Assembly (NCBI RefSeq): GCF_000473105.1
Contig: NZ_KI421498.1
Span: forward strand, 1,302,001-1,366,000
Direction of reading: 5' to 3'
Length of the DNA stretch: 64,000 nucleotides
Source: Phaeobacter inhibens DSM 16374
GTDB taxonomy: Bacteria > Pseudomonadota > Alphaproteobacteria > Rhodobacterales > Rhodobacteraceae
The translations under genes and the position numbers were made by a program. Of the stretch, positions 43,022 through 53,080 are shown piece by piece; position 1 is the stretch's first letter, and every line of letters begins with the position of its first letter. Below the pieces are notes generated by a model. It was given only the letters and a program-made list of their open reading frames with translations. It was not told the origin of the DNA and made no database searches.

Positions 43022-43963
43022 ATGAGCGCGCGCAAGATCATCATCGACACCGACCCCGGACAGGACGACGCTGTCGCCATTCTGCTGGCGCTGGCCAGCC
43101 CACAAGAGATTGATCTGCTTGGGATAACCTGTGTTGCCGGCAATGTGCCTCTAACGCTGACCCAGACCAACGCCCGCCGCGTCTGCGAGGTGGCAGGCCG
43201 CCCGGATGTCGCGGTGCACGCAGGCTGTGACACCCCGCTGCAACGGCCCCTGATCACCGCCGAACATGTGCATGGCAAAACCGGCCTTGACGGACCCGAA
43301 CTGTGGGATCCGACCATGCCGCTGGCTGCAGCACATGGCGTCGATTTCATCATCGACAGCCTGCGCCGCGAAGCCCCCGGCACCGTCACCCTCTGTCCGC
43401 TGGGGCCACTGACCAATATCGCCGCCGCCTTTCAAAAGGCCCCTGATATCGCGGACCGCGTGCAGGAGATCGTGCTGATGGGCGGCGCCTATTTTGAGGT
43501 CGGCAACATCACCCCGGCGGCGGAATTCAACATCTATGTCGACCCTGAGGCCGCCGCCGCAGTGCTGACCTCAGGCGTGCCGGTCACCATGATGCCGCTG
43601 GATGTCACCCATAAGGCGCTCGCCACCCGCGCACGCGTCGAAAAGATCCGTGCCCTCGATACCAAAGTGGCGCGTTTCACCGCCGAGATGCTTGATTTCT
43701 TTGAACGCTTTGACGTGGAGAAATACGGCTCCGAAGGCGGCCCGCTGCATGACCCTTGCGTTATTGCCTATCTGATCCGGCCAGAGCTGTTCTCGGGCCG
43801 CACGATCAATGTGGTGGTGGAAACCACGTCCGAGCTGACATTGGGCATGACCGTGGCCGATTGGTGGGGGGTCACCGACCGCCCGGCCAATGCGCAGTTT
43901 ATGGGCGATCTGGATGCAGACGGCTTCTTCGACCTGATCACCACCCGATTGGCGCGGCTATGA
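43022..43963 (+). CDS. Inosine-uridine-preferring-type nucleoside hydrolase
   Basis: A 313-residue hydrolase that cleaves the N-glycosidic bond of ribonucleosides. The calcium-binding cluster is IIIDTDPGQDDAVAILLAL at the N-terminus, and further ligands are in LCPLGPLTNIA, MGGAYFEVGNITPAAEFNIYVDPEAA and the late HDPCVIAYL. The length and motifs are complete, so it should be active in purine or pyrimidine salvage. An AGGACAGGCCC precedes the ATG. It heads an ATGA-coupled three-gene operon. Confidence 0.94.
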   Translation: MSARKIIIDTDPGQDDAVAILLALASPQEIDLLGITCVAGNVPLTLTQTNARRVCEVAGRPDVAVHAGCDTPLQRPLITAEHVHGKTGLDGPELWDPTMPLAAAHGVDFIIDSLRREAPGTVTLCPLGPLTNIAAAFQKAPDIADRVQEIVLMGGAYFEVGNITPAAEFNIYVDPEAAAAVLTSGVPVTMMPLDVTHKALATRARVEKIRALDTKVARFTAEMLDFFERFDVEKYGSEGGPLHDPCVIAYLIRPELFSGRTINVVVETTSELTLGMTVADWWGVTDRPANAQFMGDLDADGFFDLITTRLARL

Positions 43964-44487
43964 GCCTGATCGTTGCCCCAGATCCCACCTGGCCGACACA
44001 GGCCAAGGCCGAAGCAGACCGCTGGACAGACAGCGACGTATACGGCCTGATTGAGGTGCATCATATCGGATCAACCGCAGTTCCCGGCCTGCCCGCCAAA
44101 CCCATCATTGATCTGATACCTGTCTTTGAGAGCGAGGCCGCTATGGATACCGCCCGCCTGACCATTGAGGCGCTTGGGTTCGAATGGCTGGGTGAATTCG
44201 GCCTACCCGGACGGCGCTATTGCCGCGCCGATGATCCAGAGACCGGAAAACGCCGGGTGCAGGCCCATTGTTATGTAAAAGGGTCTGACGAGATCACGCG
44301 CCATATTGCCTTTCGTGACGCCCTGCGGGCCAACGCCGCACTGCGGGCAGGCTACGCAGCGATCAAGGGCAAATGCGCCGCGCTGCATCCCGGTGACATG
44401 CATGGGTATGGTGACTGCAAATCAGACTGGGTGCAAAAGATCGAAGCTCACGCGATCAACGCGCTGGCAACAAAGGAAATCTCATGA
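43960..44487 (+). CDS. GrpB/UPF0157 nucleotidyltransferase-fold protein
   Basis: A 175-residue protein of the GrpB (UPF0157) family, which has a nucleotidyltransferase fold. The signature is VHHIGSTAVPGLPAKPIIDLIPVFESEA, giving the GS motif and the DxD-like acidic pair, then RRVQAHCYVKGSDEITRHIAFRDALRAN. No reaction has been firmly established for the family; some members are fused to dephospho-CoA kinase. The start overlaps the nucleoside hydrolase stop by ATGA, so a link with nucleoside or nucleotide chemistry is possible. Confidence 0.9.
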   Translation: MSLIVAPDPTWPTQAKAEADRWTDSDVYGLIEVHHIGSTAVPGLPAKPIIDLIPVFESEAAMDTARLTIEALGFEWLGEFGLPGRRYCRADDPETGKRRVQAHCYVKGSDEITRHIAFRDALRANAALRAGYAAIKGKCAALHPGDMHGYGDCKSDWVQKIEAHAINALATKEIS

Positions 44488-44933
44488 GTGCCGCATTGCA
44501 TCTGGCCCGCCCCGAAGATCTGGACCGTGTTCTGGATCTGGTCGCCGCCTTTCATCAGGAGACTGGCATCGCCTCGGACGACAGTTTGCGCCGCGCGGCC
44601 ATCGAACCCCTGCTTGAGGGATTGCCCTATGGCGCGGTCTATCTGATTGGCCCCAGCCGCGCACCCGTGGGCTACATCGTTGTAACCTTCAGCTGGTCGG
44701 TGGAATTTGGCGGCATGGACGGGTTTGTGGATGAGCTGTTCATTCGTCCCCCCGTGCGCGGTCGCGGCATCGCCACTGAGGTGCTGTTTGCCCTGCCCCG
44801 CACCCTGGCTGAGGCCGGTATCAAGGCGCTGCATCTTGAGGTCGACAAAAACGATGACACCGCGCGCGGCCTTTATACCCGTGCCCGGTTTGAACCCCGC
44901 GAGCGCTACATGCTGATGAGCCGCAAGCTCTGA
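44484..44933 (+). CDS. GNAT-family N-acetyltransferase
   Basis: A 149-residue acetyltransferase. The acetyl-CoA loop is VRGRGIATEVLFALPRTLAEAG and the late motif is LEVDKNDDTARGLYTRARFEPRERYMLMSRKL. The substrate is unknown. It overlaps GrpB by ATGA and is the last gene of the nucleoside hydrolase operon. A small AAATGTTTT hairpin follows after 30 bases. Confidence 0.9.
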   Translation: MSAALHLARPEDLDRVLDLVAAFHQETGIASDDSLRRAAIEPLLEGLPYGAVYLIGPSRAPVGYIVVTFSWSVEFGGMDGFVDELFIRPPVRGRGIATEVLFALPRTLAEAGIKALHLEVDKNDDTARGLYTRARFEPRERYMLMSRKL

Positions 44934-44963
44934 TCCCATTTCACTGCCATCCGCGGCAGGGGC

Positions 44964-44985
44964 AAATGTTTTGAGGAAAACATTT
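44964..44985 (+). terminator. Perfect AAATGTTTT/AAAACATTT hairpin after the GNAT gene
   Basis: Nine-base arms around GAGG. Related hairpins with an ATGT core are at 55953-55974 and 62128-62161, each between or after genes. No T-run follows. Confidence 0.5.
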
Positions 44986-45687
44986 CCTGCGCCCGGCCGC
45001 GTGGCAGGCGCCCCTACGGGCACAACGCCACTGCCTGACCCATAGGTCCAGTTGCCCCCCCCCCGCGCCTCCAGAAACTTTTCCCAAAAGATTTTTCCCG
45101 CTGAGGGAACCGATGTGCAGGTTGTGCGTTCTCTCTCAGACAGCAGGCGACAGAACATCATCTTCTTCCGCACCGCTGACCGGAATTGAACACACCGTGG
45201 GACGTGTGGGAGCGCGCTGCCAGAGTTTTGGGAGCGCAACTGAGACAGCGGCAGAAGCCGCAGCATATGGCCGCCCACCGGGGCGGTCGCCGAGGCAAAG
45301 CCGACGGCATAATTACCAGCATGGATCCGGCGTCACCCTTCGGGATACGCCCCCTCGACAACGGCTTAGGGGAGCCGTGAGGGACAGGATCCACACTGCT
45401 GCGGCCACAATAATCGGCCAAACCGGCCGGGAATCAGGGGTGAGACCCGGCCAACAGACCAGAGCCGCCCCAGGGGTGAGGTGGCTCTGGTCCGCCATAG
45501 AACTTATTCGAATCTACCGCGCCCCCCGCGCAATGTGGTCCCTCGTCTCTGCTCGGACGGGGACCACCCCAAATCAGGCAGCGACCACACAGATAAGGTC
45601 ACTCCCCTCCGCAAGATCACCACGACCGCAACGACCCCTGCGTGTCCAGATCAACAGGACCGCATATAAGACAGGAAAGGAAACCAC
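44986..45687. other. Long gene-free region with clustered stem-loops
   Basis: About 700 bases with no frame I can support. It contains a run of ten C residues near 45056 and three GC-rich stem-loops at 45361-45378, 45425-45452 and 45457-45492. It may encode a small RNA, and should also hold the lipoprotein promoter. Confidence 0.5.
45425..45492. ncRNA. Tandem stem-loops with identical ten-base loop motif (candidate structured RNA)
   Basis: Hairpin 1 pairs GGCCGGG (45425-45431) with CCCGGCC (45446-45452). Hairpin 2 pairs GACCAGAGCC (45457-45466) with GGCTCTGGTC (45483-45492). Both loops contain CAGGGGTGAG. On the leftward strand the loops read CTCACCCCTG, a C-rich sequence resembling anti-Shine-Dalgarno loops of some alphaproteobacterial sRNAs. 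Neither strand shows a T-run. I do not recognise a known RNA family; strand is undetermined. Confidence 0.35.
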
Positions 45688-45963
45688 ATGAAAACGCATA
45701 TTCTCGCCGGGTTGAGCGCCGCCACTCTGGCCGTCTCCGCCTGCTCCGACCTCACTCCGGAACAACGCACCGTGGCCGGGGTGGCCGGTGGTGCCGCCGC
45801 CGGTCTGATCGCCGCCGATGCGCTCAAGGCAGATGACGATTGGCGCCTCATCGCCGCCCTTGGCGGCGCAGCAGCGGGCACCGTGGTGGCCCAGAACAGC
45901 CAGTCCCGCCAATGCGCCTATTCCCGCGGCGACGGCACCTATTACACGGCGGCCTGCCCATAA
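45688..45963 (+). CDS. Small glycine-zipper lipoprotein
   Basis: A 91-residue lipoprotein. The signal ends in a lipobox LAVSAC (Cys about residue 19), followed by a glycine-zipper hydrophobic stretch VAGVAGGAAAGLIAADAL and a second one, ALGGAAAGTVVA. The mature C-terminus has CAYSRGDGTYYTAACP with two cysteines that could pair. AGGAAAGGAAACC precedes the ATG. Such OsmB-like proteins sit in the outer membrane with unclear function. A terminator follows. Confidence 0.85.
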   Translation: MKTHILAGLSAATLAVSACSDLTPEQRTVAGVAGGAAAGLIAADALKADDDWRLIAALGGAAAGTVVAQNSQSRQCAYSRGDGTYYTAACP

Positions 45964-46039
45964 GGTTCACGTAACCTATCTTCCGCGCGCGTGACCGCCA
46001 CCGAAGCGATGCCATGCGAAACGGAACCAATCACACGAA

Positions 46040-46076
46040 AAAGACCCTGAGAGCAAATCGCCCTCAGGGTCTTTCC
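46040..46076 (+). terminator. Terminator after the glycine-zipper lipoprotein
   Basis: AAAGACCCTGAG (46040-46051) pairs perfectly with CTCAGGGTCTTT (46063-46074). An A-run on the far side allows use in the leftward direction too, for the gene at 46174. Confidence 0.85.
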
Positions 46077-46173
46077 CATTCGCCAACGGCTGAAAAAGCC
46101 GCGCCCCCCGTCGGCGCAAGCCCCCTGGAACAGGAAGGGCCCAGATGCTGTCGATCCCCCTTGGCAGCGCGCG

Positions 46174-46431
46174 TCAAAGCCCCCCGGCAACAGTCGCGCC
46201 CTGTGTCATCGACAGGCTAAGAACCGGATCACTCATACCAACAGTCTGCCCGCTCAGCGGATAGCGCCCAGGTCCCGCGCATCCCGCCAGCAGCGCCACC
46301 GCAACAACTATCCCGATAGGCAGCCAGCTTCCCGCACCCGCCGTCGCAAGAGCAGGTGCCACCGGCACTTTTGCGTCAGCCTTGGTCACCGAAACGGTTG
46401 GCCGGGCTTTCGGATGTGGTCTTACTCGCAT
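46174..46431 (-). CDS. Small putative lipoprotein
   Basis: An 85-residue frame whose hydrophobic segment WLPIGIVVAVALLAGC ends in a lipobox-like LLAGC, then the mature part AGPGRYPLSGQTVGMSDPVLSLSMTQGATV. The odd feature is a 35-residue basic and Ala/Pro-rich stretch before the hydrophobic core, far longer than a normal signal region; no closer ATG exists. The GRYPLSGQ-DPVLSL pattern looks like real protein. Either the start is wrong, or this is an anchored protein with a cytoplasmic tail. Confidence 0.5.
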   Translation of the reverse strand: MRVRPHPKARPTVSVTKADAKVPVAPALATAGAGSWLPIGIVVAVALLAGCAGPGRYPLSGQTVGMSDPVLSLSMTQGATVAGGL

Positions 46432-46733
46432 GGTCTTCCCCCTCCTCAGCCAGCGCCACCCCCGTAGCGCCTGATCCAGAGACTGCCACAGCCATTCTCA
46501 CGCGTCTGTGAACAAAGCCACATACGCGCGCTATTCGCACATAATTTGAAAAATGAGCACGGATCGACGCTGAACAGGCGACAGGCCTATCTCCTGTCCC
46601 TGCGCACTCGTGCGTCAGTTGGGATGGTATTTCGGGAGGGAGCCGACGTCAGATCAACACCCGCCTTCAGCCACCACCTCCGGCGACCCCAGGCCGTATC
46701 GCATCGGGTCGCCTCGCATCAGCTCGCGCCGCA
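46432..46733. other. Gene-free segment
   Basis: About 300 bases without a supported gene. A short hairpin (GACAGG-CCTATCT-CCTGTC) lies near 46581. Nothing else is recognised. Confidence 0.45.
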
Positions 46734-47249
46734 TTAGGCCAAGCGGCGCATCAGTTGCAGATCACAGGCCGTGGCATACCCCATCGCCCGCTTGATCCCC
46801 GGCAGCATGGCCGCCCCGTTCATCGCAAAACTCAGCTCGATCAGCCCCGCCTCGCCGTAGGCCGCGCGCACGATTTCCCGCGCCTCCGGATCATCCGTTC
46901 GCGCACCAGCGACAGCCCCGGAGAGCCGCACAACTGCCTCCAGCTCCGGTTCCAGCGTGCCTCCCGTCAGGATCGACTGGATCAACTCCGGCGTCAGCCC
47001 AGCGGATTTCGCCAGATTGATCTCAGCCTCCACACAGGTGCCACAATCCGCACTCAACGCACCTGTCAACCGCGCTGCGTGATAAGCAGCCGCAGGCACA
47101 TGACGGTTGGGATCCAGAAACCCGAAGACCCGATTGTAACGCGTCAGCAGGCCGAAATCAGCATCCGCAATCGCATGAGAGTAATCCAGAGAAACGCCAA
47201 CCCGGCGCTCCGCTCTGCGAATAAGGAAATGCGCAATCTTCTTAAGCAT
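46734..47249 (-). CDS. AhpD-like carboxymuconolactone-decarboxylase-fold protein
   Basis: A 171-residue helical protein. The redox or proton-relay motif is LSADCGTCVEAEINLAKSAGLTPE, a CxxC near residue 70 as in AhpD-type peroxidase-related proteins, and RLSGAVAGARTDDPEAREIVRAAYGEAGLIELSFAMN completes the domain. The reaction is unknown. I start at the ATG at 47249 (MLKKIAHFLIRRAERRVG); the frame extends nine codons further. It lies downstream of eno but beyond its terminator. Confidence 0.75.
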   Translation of the reverse strand: MLKKIAHFLIRRAERRVGVSLDYSHAIADADFGLLTRYNRVFGFLDPNRHVPAAAYHAARLTGALSADCGTCVEAEINLAKSAGLTPELIQSILTGGTLEPELEAVVRLSGAVAGARTDDPEAREIVRAAYGEAGLIELSFAMNGAAMLPGIKRAMGYATACDLQLMRRLA

Positions 47250-47277
47250 GGTCAAACACCACAGATACAAACACAAA

Positions 47278-47309
47278 GTAAAAAGGCCGGAGCAACACGC
47301 CCCGGCCTC
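47278..47309 (-). terminator. Rho-independent terminator after eno
   Basis: Read leftward, AGGCCGGGGC pairs with GCTCCGGCCT around GTGTT, and TTTTAC follows. Confidence 0.9.
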
Positions 47310-47314
47310 TGTTC

Positions 47315-48703
<1,389 letters not shown>

Positions 48704-48763
48704 TTAGGGCTAACAGGCGCCTGTTTGCGCAACCAATTGCCCCCGGTTTTCGCTGCCGCCGCT

Positions 48764-49660
48764 TCAGGCCGTGGCCACCGCCGCCGCGCGGGCTGCATGC
48801 CGCGCCAGACGCCGCTCCCGCAGGAACGTGTATAGCCCGGACCCAATGATCAGCGCTGACCCAATCAGCGTCATGCCATCCGGCGCCTCGGCAAAGACCA
48901 GCACGCCGATCAGGGTCGAAAACACCAGCCGCGAGTAGCGAAACGGCGTGATCACAGCGGCATTGCCAATCCGGGTCGCAGTGACGATGCCGTAATAGCC
49001 CAGCACGCCAAAGATCACACCGCCCAGCAGCATCCCCCATTGGCCGCCCTGCAGGGCCACAGGCTCTCCGGGAAGGACCAGCAACATCACCAGCCCGGCC
49101 GGGATCACCGACCCAAAAGCCTGCGAACTGACCACGGCAGAGGGCACAGCGCTGTCCATCACCCGCGTCATCAGGTCGCGCGCAGCAACCGCCACCACCG
49201 AGATCAGCACCAAAAGCACACCGGGTTCAAACCCCGCCAAGCCGGGCCGGACAATCATCAACACCCCGGCAAATCCGACAAGGATTGCACTCCAGCGCCG
49301 CCATCCCACGTCCTCGCCCAGAAACAGCGCCGCCCCCACGGTAACCGCCAGCGGCATCGCCTGGAACACCGCCGCCACTGTGGAGATATCCACCACCGCC
49401 AGCGCCGAGGCAAAGCTGACCGCCGCCAGTGCCTCCAGTGAGGCGCGCAGAACCGGCTGCCAGCGCCAGTTGCGCGGCGCCAGGACCCGGTGCCCCTGCA
49501 GCTTGGCCCAGATCACAAACACCGTGCCGCTGCCAAGGCCCAGCATCATCAGGATCTGACCCACGGGCACCGATTTGGCGAGCTGCTTGATGAACATATC
49601 TTCCAGCGAGAACCCCGCCATGGCGAGGATCACCAACAAAATTCCTGTAACATTGTTCAT
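48764..49660 (-). CDS. EamA-family (DMT) transporter 1
   Basis: A 298-residue membrane protein with ten predicted helices in two EamA repeats. The first repeat starts VTGILLVILAMAGFSLEDMFIKQL and includes SFASALAVVDISTVAAVFQAMPL. The second runs through SAVVSSQAFGSVIPAGLVMLL to APDGMTLIGSALIIGSGLYTFLRERR. Members export amino acids or other metabolites; the substrate is not predictable. The ATG at 49660 (MNNVTGILL) is preferred over 49696 because it begins directly before helix 1. Confidence 0.88.
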   Translation of the reverse strand: MNNVTGILLVILAMAGFSLEDMFIKQLAKSVPVGQILMMLGLGSGTVFVIWAKLQGHRVLAPRNWRWQPVLRASLEALAAVSFASALAVVDISTVAAVFQAMPLAVTVGAALFLGEDVGWRRWSAILVGFAGVLMIVRPGLAGFEPGVLLVLISVVAVAARDLMTRVMDSAVPSAVVSSQAFGSVIPAGLVMLLVLPGEPVALQGGQWGMLLGGVIFGVLGYYGIVTATRIGNAAVITPFRYSRLVFSTLIGVLVFAEAPDGMTLIGSALIIGSGLYTFLRERRLARHAARAAAVATA

Positions 49661-49914
49661 CGTGATCGTCCCGTGAAGGTGGTTTGTGCCCGTCATAATG
49701 GTCTATGAACGGCATCAAAGCTGCAGCATCGGCCAATCCGGCCAGCAAACATCAGCCAGCGACAGCGAACAACTCCGTTTGCGACGTTGCCCCATGACTT
49801 CATGTGACCTCTGCCATCACGCCCTGTGATGGGCATCCCGCGTCAGCCCCCGTGGCGCATCGGACTTTTCCTCAAAATTCCGTCCCGTTTTCTTGGACAA
49901 GAAAACGCCCGCGC

Positions 49915-50328
49915 TCAATCCCGCTTACGCGGCACACCGTAGAGCTCCAGCTTATGGCCCCGCAGCTCATAACCCAGCTTTTCGGCGATCTTCTCCTGCA
50001 AAGCCTCAATCTCGGGATCGCAGAACTCGATCACCGCGCCTGTGGTCATATCGATCAGATGGTCATGATGCTCCCGGTCGGCATCCTCATACCGCGCGCG
50101 TCCGTCACCGAACTCCAGTCGCTCCAGAATGCCCGCCTCGTCAAACAGTTTCACCGTGCGATAGACCGTGGCCAGCGAAATCGCCCCGTCCAAGGCACTG
50201 GCACGGGCATAGAGCTCCTCGACATCCGGGTGATCGGCGCTCTCTTGCAGCACGCGGGCAATCACCCGTCGCTGGCCTGTCATCCGAAGACCTATGGCTT
50301 CGCAGCGTGAGATAATCGTCTCGCTCAT
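49915..50328 (-). CDS. fur: Fur-family metalloregulator (Fur/Mur type)
   Basis: A 137-residue repressor. The winged helix is GLRMTGQRRVIARVLQESADHPDVEELYARAS with LATVYRTVKLFDEAGILERLEFGDGRARYE. The metal-sensing part has EHHDHLIDMTTGAVIEFCDPEIE. The C-terminal CxxC zinc pairs of many Fur proteins are absent. This is typical of the alphaproteobacterial Fur/Mur branch, which often responds to manganese. The symbol is therefore provisional. It is divergent from the helicase gene across 379 bases. Confidence 0.88.
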   Translation of the reverse strand: MSETIISRCEAIGLRMTGQRRVIARVLQESADHPDVEELYARASALDGAISLATVYRTVKLFDEAGILERLEFGDGRARYEDADREHHDHLIDMTTGAVIEFCDPEIEALQEKIAEKLGYELRGHKLELYGVPRKRD

Positions 50329-50707
50329 GGTCGTCCTCTATGCAGCGTGGCGTCCCTGTTTATACAAAGACGCAGGCCGCGCAAACCGGGTTTTTACACT
50401 CTTTGGCGCAGAATAACCGGCAATTGACCATTGACTTTCACCGCCGACAGGCCCATCTCCCGCTTCAGGCATCCCTCCCTGCCGCGTGAGCAGAGGACGT
50501 CGGGCCGCGCCAGACAGAGTGCGCAGGCAAATGAACCGACCCTAAGGATATGCCACCGTTCCCAATATCACGCGTGGGGCACTCGCAGCGACCAGCGGTC
50601 TGGCATGATGCCCGTCCGCCCGAGGTCCCTGCCCCAACGACAGTCCGCCCGGCATACGCATGGGCGGCACCGGCCGTGGCACCCGCCCGGCTGTGAAAGG
50701 ACGAGAC
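50329..50707. other. Divergent regulatory region between fur and the helicase gene
   Basis: About 380 bases without a supported gene. It should hold both promoters and the long 5' leader common for RhlE-type helicases, but I find no clear Fur/Mur box or strong structure. Confidence 0.5.
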
Positions 50708-52036
50708 GTGACAGAATTTTCAACCATGGGGCTGCCCGAAAAGCTCCTGACCCGCATTGCTGAGCTGGGCTACACAGATCCTACCCCGATTCAGGCACGC
50801 GCAATTCCGCATGCGCTGAACGGCCAGGACGTGCTGGGCCTGGCGCAGACCGGCACCGGCAAGACCGCTGCCTTCGGCGTGCCCCTGATTGCCCAGATGA
50901 TGCAATATGGCCGCAAGCCTGCCGCCAAAACCGTGCGCGGTCTGGTGCTGGCGCCGACCCGCGAACTGGCCAACCAGATCGCGGCCAACCTCAAAGGCCT
51001 GACCGAAGGCACCCCGATCAAAACCGGGCTGGTTGTCGGCGGTGTGTCGATCAACCCACAGATCAGCCGCCTGTCGCGCGGCACCGACATCCTGATCGCC
51101 ACGCCGGGCCGTCTTCTGGACATCCTCGACCGTGGCGCGCTGGACCTCGGCTCCTGCGACTTCCTCGTATTGGACGAGGCGGATCAGATGCTGGACCTCG
51201 GCTTTATCCACGCGCTGCGCAAAATCGCGGCGCTGCTGCCCGAACAGCGCCAGACCATGCTGTTCTCGGCCACCATGCCCAAGCAGATGAACGAGATCGC
51301 CAACTCCTACCTGCAAAGCCCCGTCCGGATCGAGGTGAACCCTCCCGGCAAAGCCGCAGACAAGATCACCCAGTCGGTGCATTTCATCGCCAAGGCTGAA
51401 AAACTGTCGCTCCTGAAGGAGCTGCTGGGCGCCCACAAGGACGAGCGCACGCTGGTCTTTGGTCGCACCAAACACGGTATGGAAAAGCTGATGAAGACGC
51501 TGTCCGCAGCAGGGTTCTCAGCGGCGGCGATCCACGGCAACAAATCCCAGGGCCAGCGCGAACGCGCGCTTGCCTCGTTCAAATCGGGCGAGGTGAAGAT
51601 CCTCGTGGCCACCGATGTGGCCGCCCGTGGTCTGGACATCCCCGACGTGAAATACGTCTACAACTACGAGCTGCCCAACGTCCCCGACGCCTATGTGCAC
51701 CGCATTGGCCGGACCGCACGCGCGGGCAAGGATGGTCAGGCCGTGGCCTTCTGCGCGCCCGATGAGATGGGCGAACTGAAAGCCATTCAGAAAACCATGA
51801 ACCTCAATATCCCGGTGGCGTCCGGCCGTCCGTGGGAGGTGCTGCCCGATGCAAAGGCTCCGGCCGGACGTCGCGGTGGTGGCAAACCCGGTGGCGGCGG
51901 CAAACCCGGCGGTCATCGTCGGCGGCGCAGTGGCGGCGGTGGCGGCGGCCAGAGCGGCGCGCGCAGCGGTGGTCAGGGTGCGGGTCAAGGTGGCGGACAG
52001 GGCAAAGCCGGCGGTCAGCGCCGCCGCGCCCAGTAA
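50708..52036 (+). CDS. rhlE: DEAD-box RNA helicase, RhlE type
   Basis: A 442-residue helicase that unwinds RNA in ribosome assembly and mRNA decay. Motifs in order: Q (DPTPIQARAIP), I (AQTGTGKTAAF), Ia (PTRELANQ), II (LDEADQMLDLGF), III (SATMP), V (ATDVAARGLDIP) and VI (HRIGRTARAG). The last 60 residues are a Gly/Arg-rich tail (RRGGGKPGGGGKPGGHRRRR) that binds RNA unspecifically. The start is GTG at 50708 with AAAGGA upstream; the frame is open to 50660. A terminator follows. Confidence 0.95.
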   Translation: MTEFSTMGLPEKLLTRIAELGYTDPTPIQARAIPHALNGQDVLGLAQTGTGKTAAFGVPLIAQMMQYGRKPAAKTVRGLVLAPTRELANQIAANLKGLTEGTPIKTGLVVGGVSINPQISRLSRGTDILIATPGRLLDILDRGALDLGSCDFLVLDEADQMLDLGFIHALRKIAALLPEQRQTMLFSATMPKQMNEIANSYLQSPVRIEVNPPGKAADKITQSVHFIAKAEKLSLLKELLGAHKDERTLVFGRTKHGMEKLMKTLSAAGFSAAAIHGNKSQGQRERALASFKSGEVKILVATDVAARGLDIPDVKYVYNYELPNVPDAYVHRIGRTARAGKDGQAVAFCAPDEMGELKAIQKTMNLNIPVASGRPWEVLPDAKAPAGRRGGGKPGGGGKPGGHRRRRSGGGGGGQSGARSGGQGAGQGGGQGKAGGQRRRAQ

Positions 52037-52092
52037 GCCCGACCGGGTGACCTCAGCCGCCTCTCTTCGAGGCCGCAGCTGAACCCAAATAT

Positions 52093-52128
52093 AAAGCCGG
52101 GGCCGCATTCCGCGTCTCCGGCTTTTTC
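52093..52128 (+). terminator. Terminator after the helicase gene
   Basis: AAAGCCGG (52093-52100) pairs with CCGGCTTT (52118-52125), then TTC. Confidence 0.85.
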
Positions 52129-52196
52129 TATCTGTCCGGCTTTGCTCTGTGCTACGCCGCCAGCCCACCACGGCAGCGAGATGGTCTACCCAGTCC

Positions 52197-52922
52197 CTAG
52201 GCCTGACCCGCCGCCACCAGATCCGCCCAGACCGGCAGATGGTCGGAGGCGATATGCGCCGGCCGCGCCCGATAAACACCGCTGTCCACAACCTCCAGCC
52301 CCGCGCTCACCGCAATCCGGTCCAGCGCGCCCATCGGCCGCAGCGCCGGGAAGCTCGGGCGCGGCGGCACAAATCGCAGATCCGGCGCCAGATGGTCCAG
52401 AACTGGCTGGCGTGACCAGTCATTGAAATCGCCGGCCCACACGGTCGGCAGCGCAGGCTCTCGTGCGATCACCTCGGCCAGATGATGTACCTGCTCATGC
52501 CGCGCCTTGGTGGTCAGCCCCAGATGCGCCCCCACCACCCTGAGCGGTCCAAGCCCGGTCTGAAACAGCGCCCAGACAGCGCCGCGTGGCTCCAGCCCCG
52601 GCAGGGGGATATGGCCATGGTCCTGTAATTCGATCCCATCGCCCCGCCAAATGACCGCATTGCCATGCCAGCCCAGCGACCCTGCCCCGCCCAGATCGAC
52701 AATCTGCCACCCCGCCTCATCCAGAATGAAATGCGGCAGCGCGGCGGGTCGTGGCGGCAGCCGTTTGTCGGCCTCCTGTAACAGAACCAGATCCGCCCCG
52801 GTGCCCTCGATCACCTGCAAGGTCCGGCGCGGGCGGCGGCGCAGATCAAGCCCGACAGACTTCTGGATGTTGTAACTCGCCAAGCGCAGCCGACCGGGCT
52901 GCCTGCTCTGTTCCTGCGTCAT
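52197..52922 (-). CDS. Endonuclease/exonuclease/phosphatase-family hydrolase
   Basis: A 241-residue EEP-fold metal hydrolase. Order of motifs: LASYNIQKSVG, ADLVLLQEADKRLPP (metal glutamate), VVGAHLGLTTKARHEQ, WAGDFNDWS (catalytic Asp/Asn) and HIASDHLPVWADL (Asp-His). Substrates in the superfamily range from DNA to phospholipids, so none is assigned. The ATG at 52922 has AAGGCGGA directly ahead. It is convergent with the helicase and divergent from a transporter. Confidence 0.9.
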   Translation of the reverse strand: MTQEQSRQPGRLRLASYNIQKSVGLDLRRRPRRTLQVIEGTGADLVLLQEADKRLPPRPAALPHFILDEAGWQIVDLGGAGSLGWHGNAVIWRGDGIELQDHGHIPLPGLEPRGAVWALFQTGLGPLRVVGAHLGLTTKARHEQVHHLAEVIAREPALPTVWAGDFNDWSRQPVLDHLAPDLRFVPPRPSFPALRPMGALDRIAVSAGLEVVDSGVYRARPAHIASDHLPVWADLVAAGQA

Positions 52923-53080
52923 TCCGCCTGCCTTATGTGCTGCCAATCTGGTGCGCGATACGGGCCACAGCATGACCCAAAATCGGGTAACAGGCCAGAG
53001 CCCCGCAAGGCAGATCCGCAGTGCCTAAACACCTGATTTGCCACCTTGACACCGCTGCCACCCCCGCCTCTTGTGGCGCG

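Noticed and set aside
45113-45691. 192-codon rightward frame in the gene-free region before the lipoprotein
   Set aside because: It is rich in Arg, Pro and Thr as expected from random GC-rich DNA, and runs through the stem-loop cluster without a domain.
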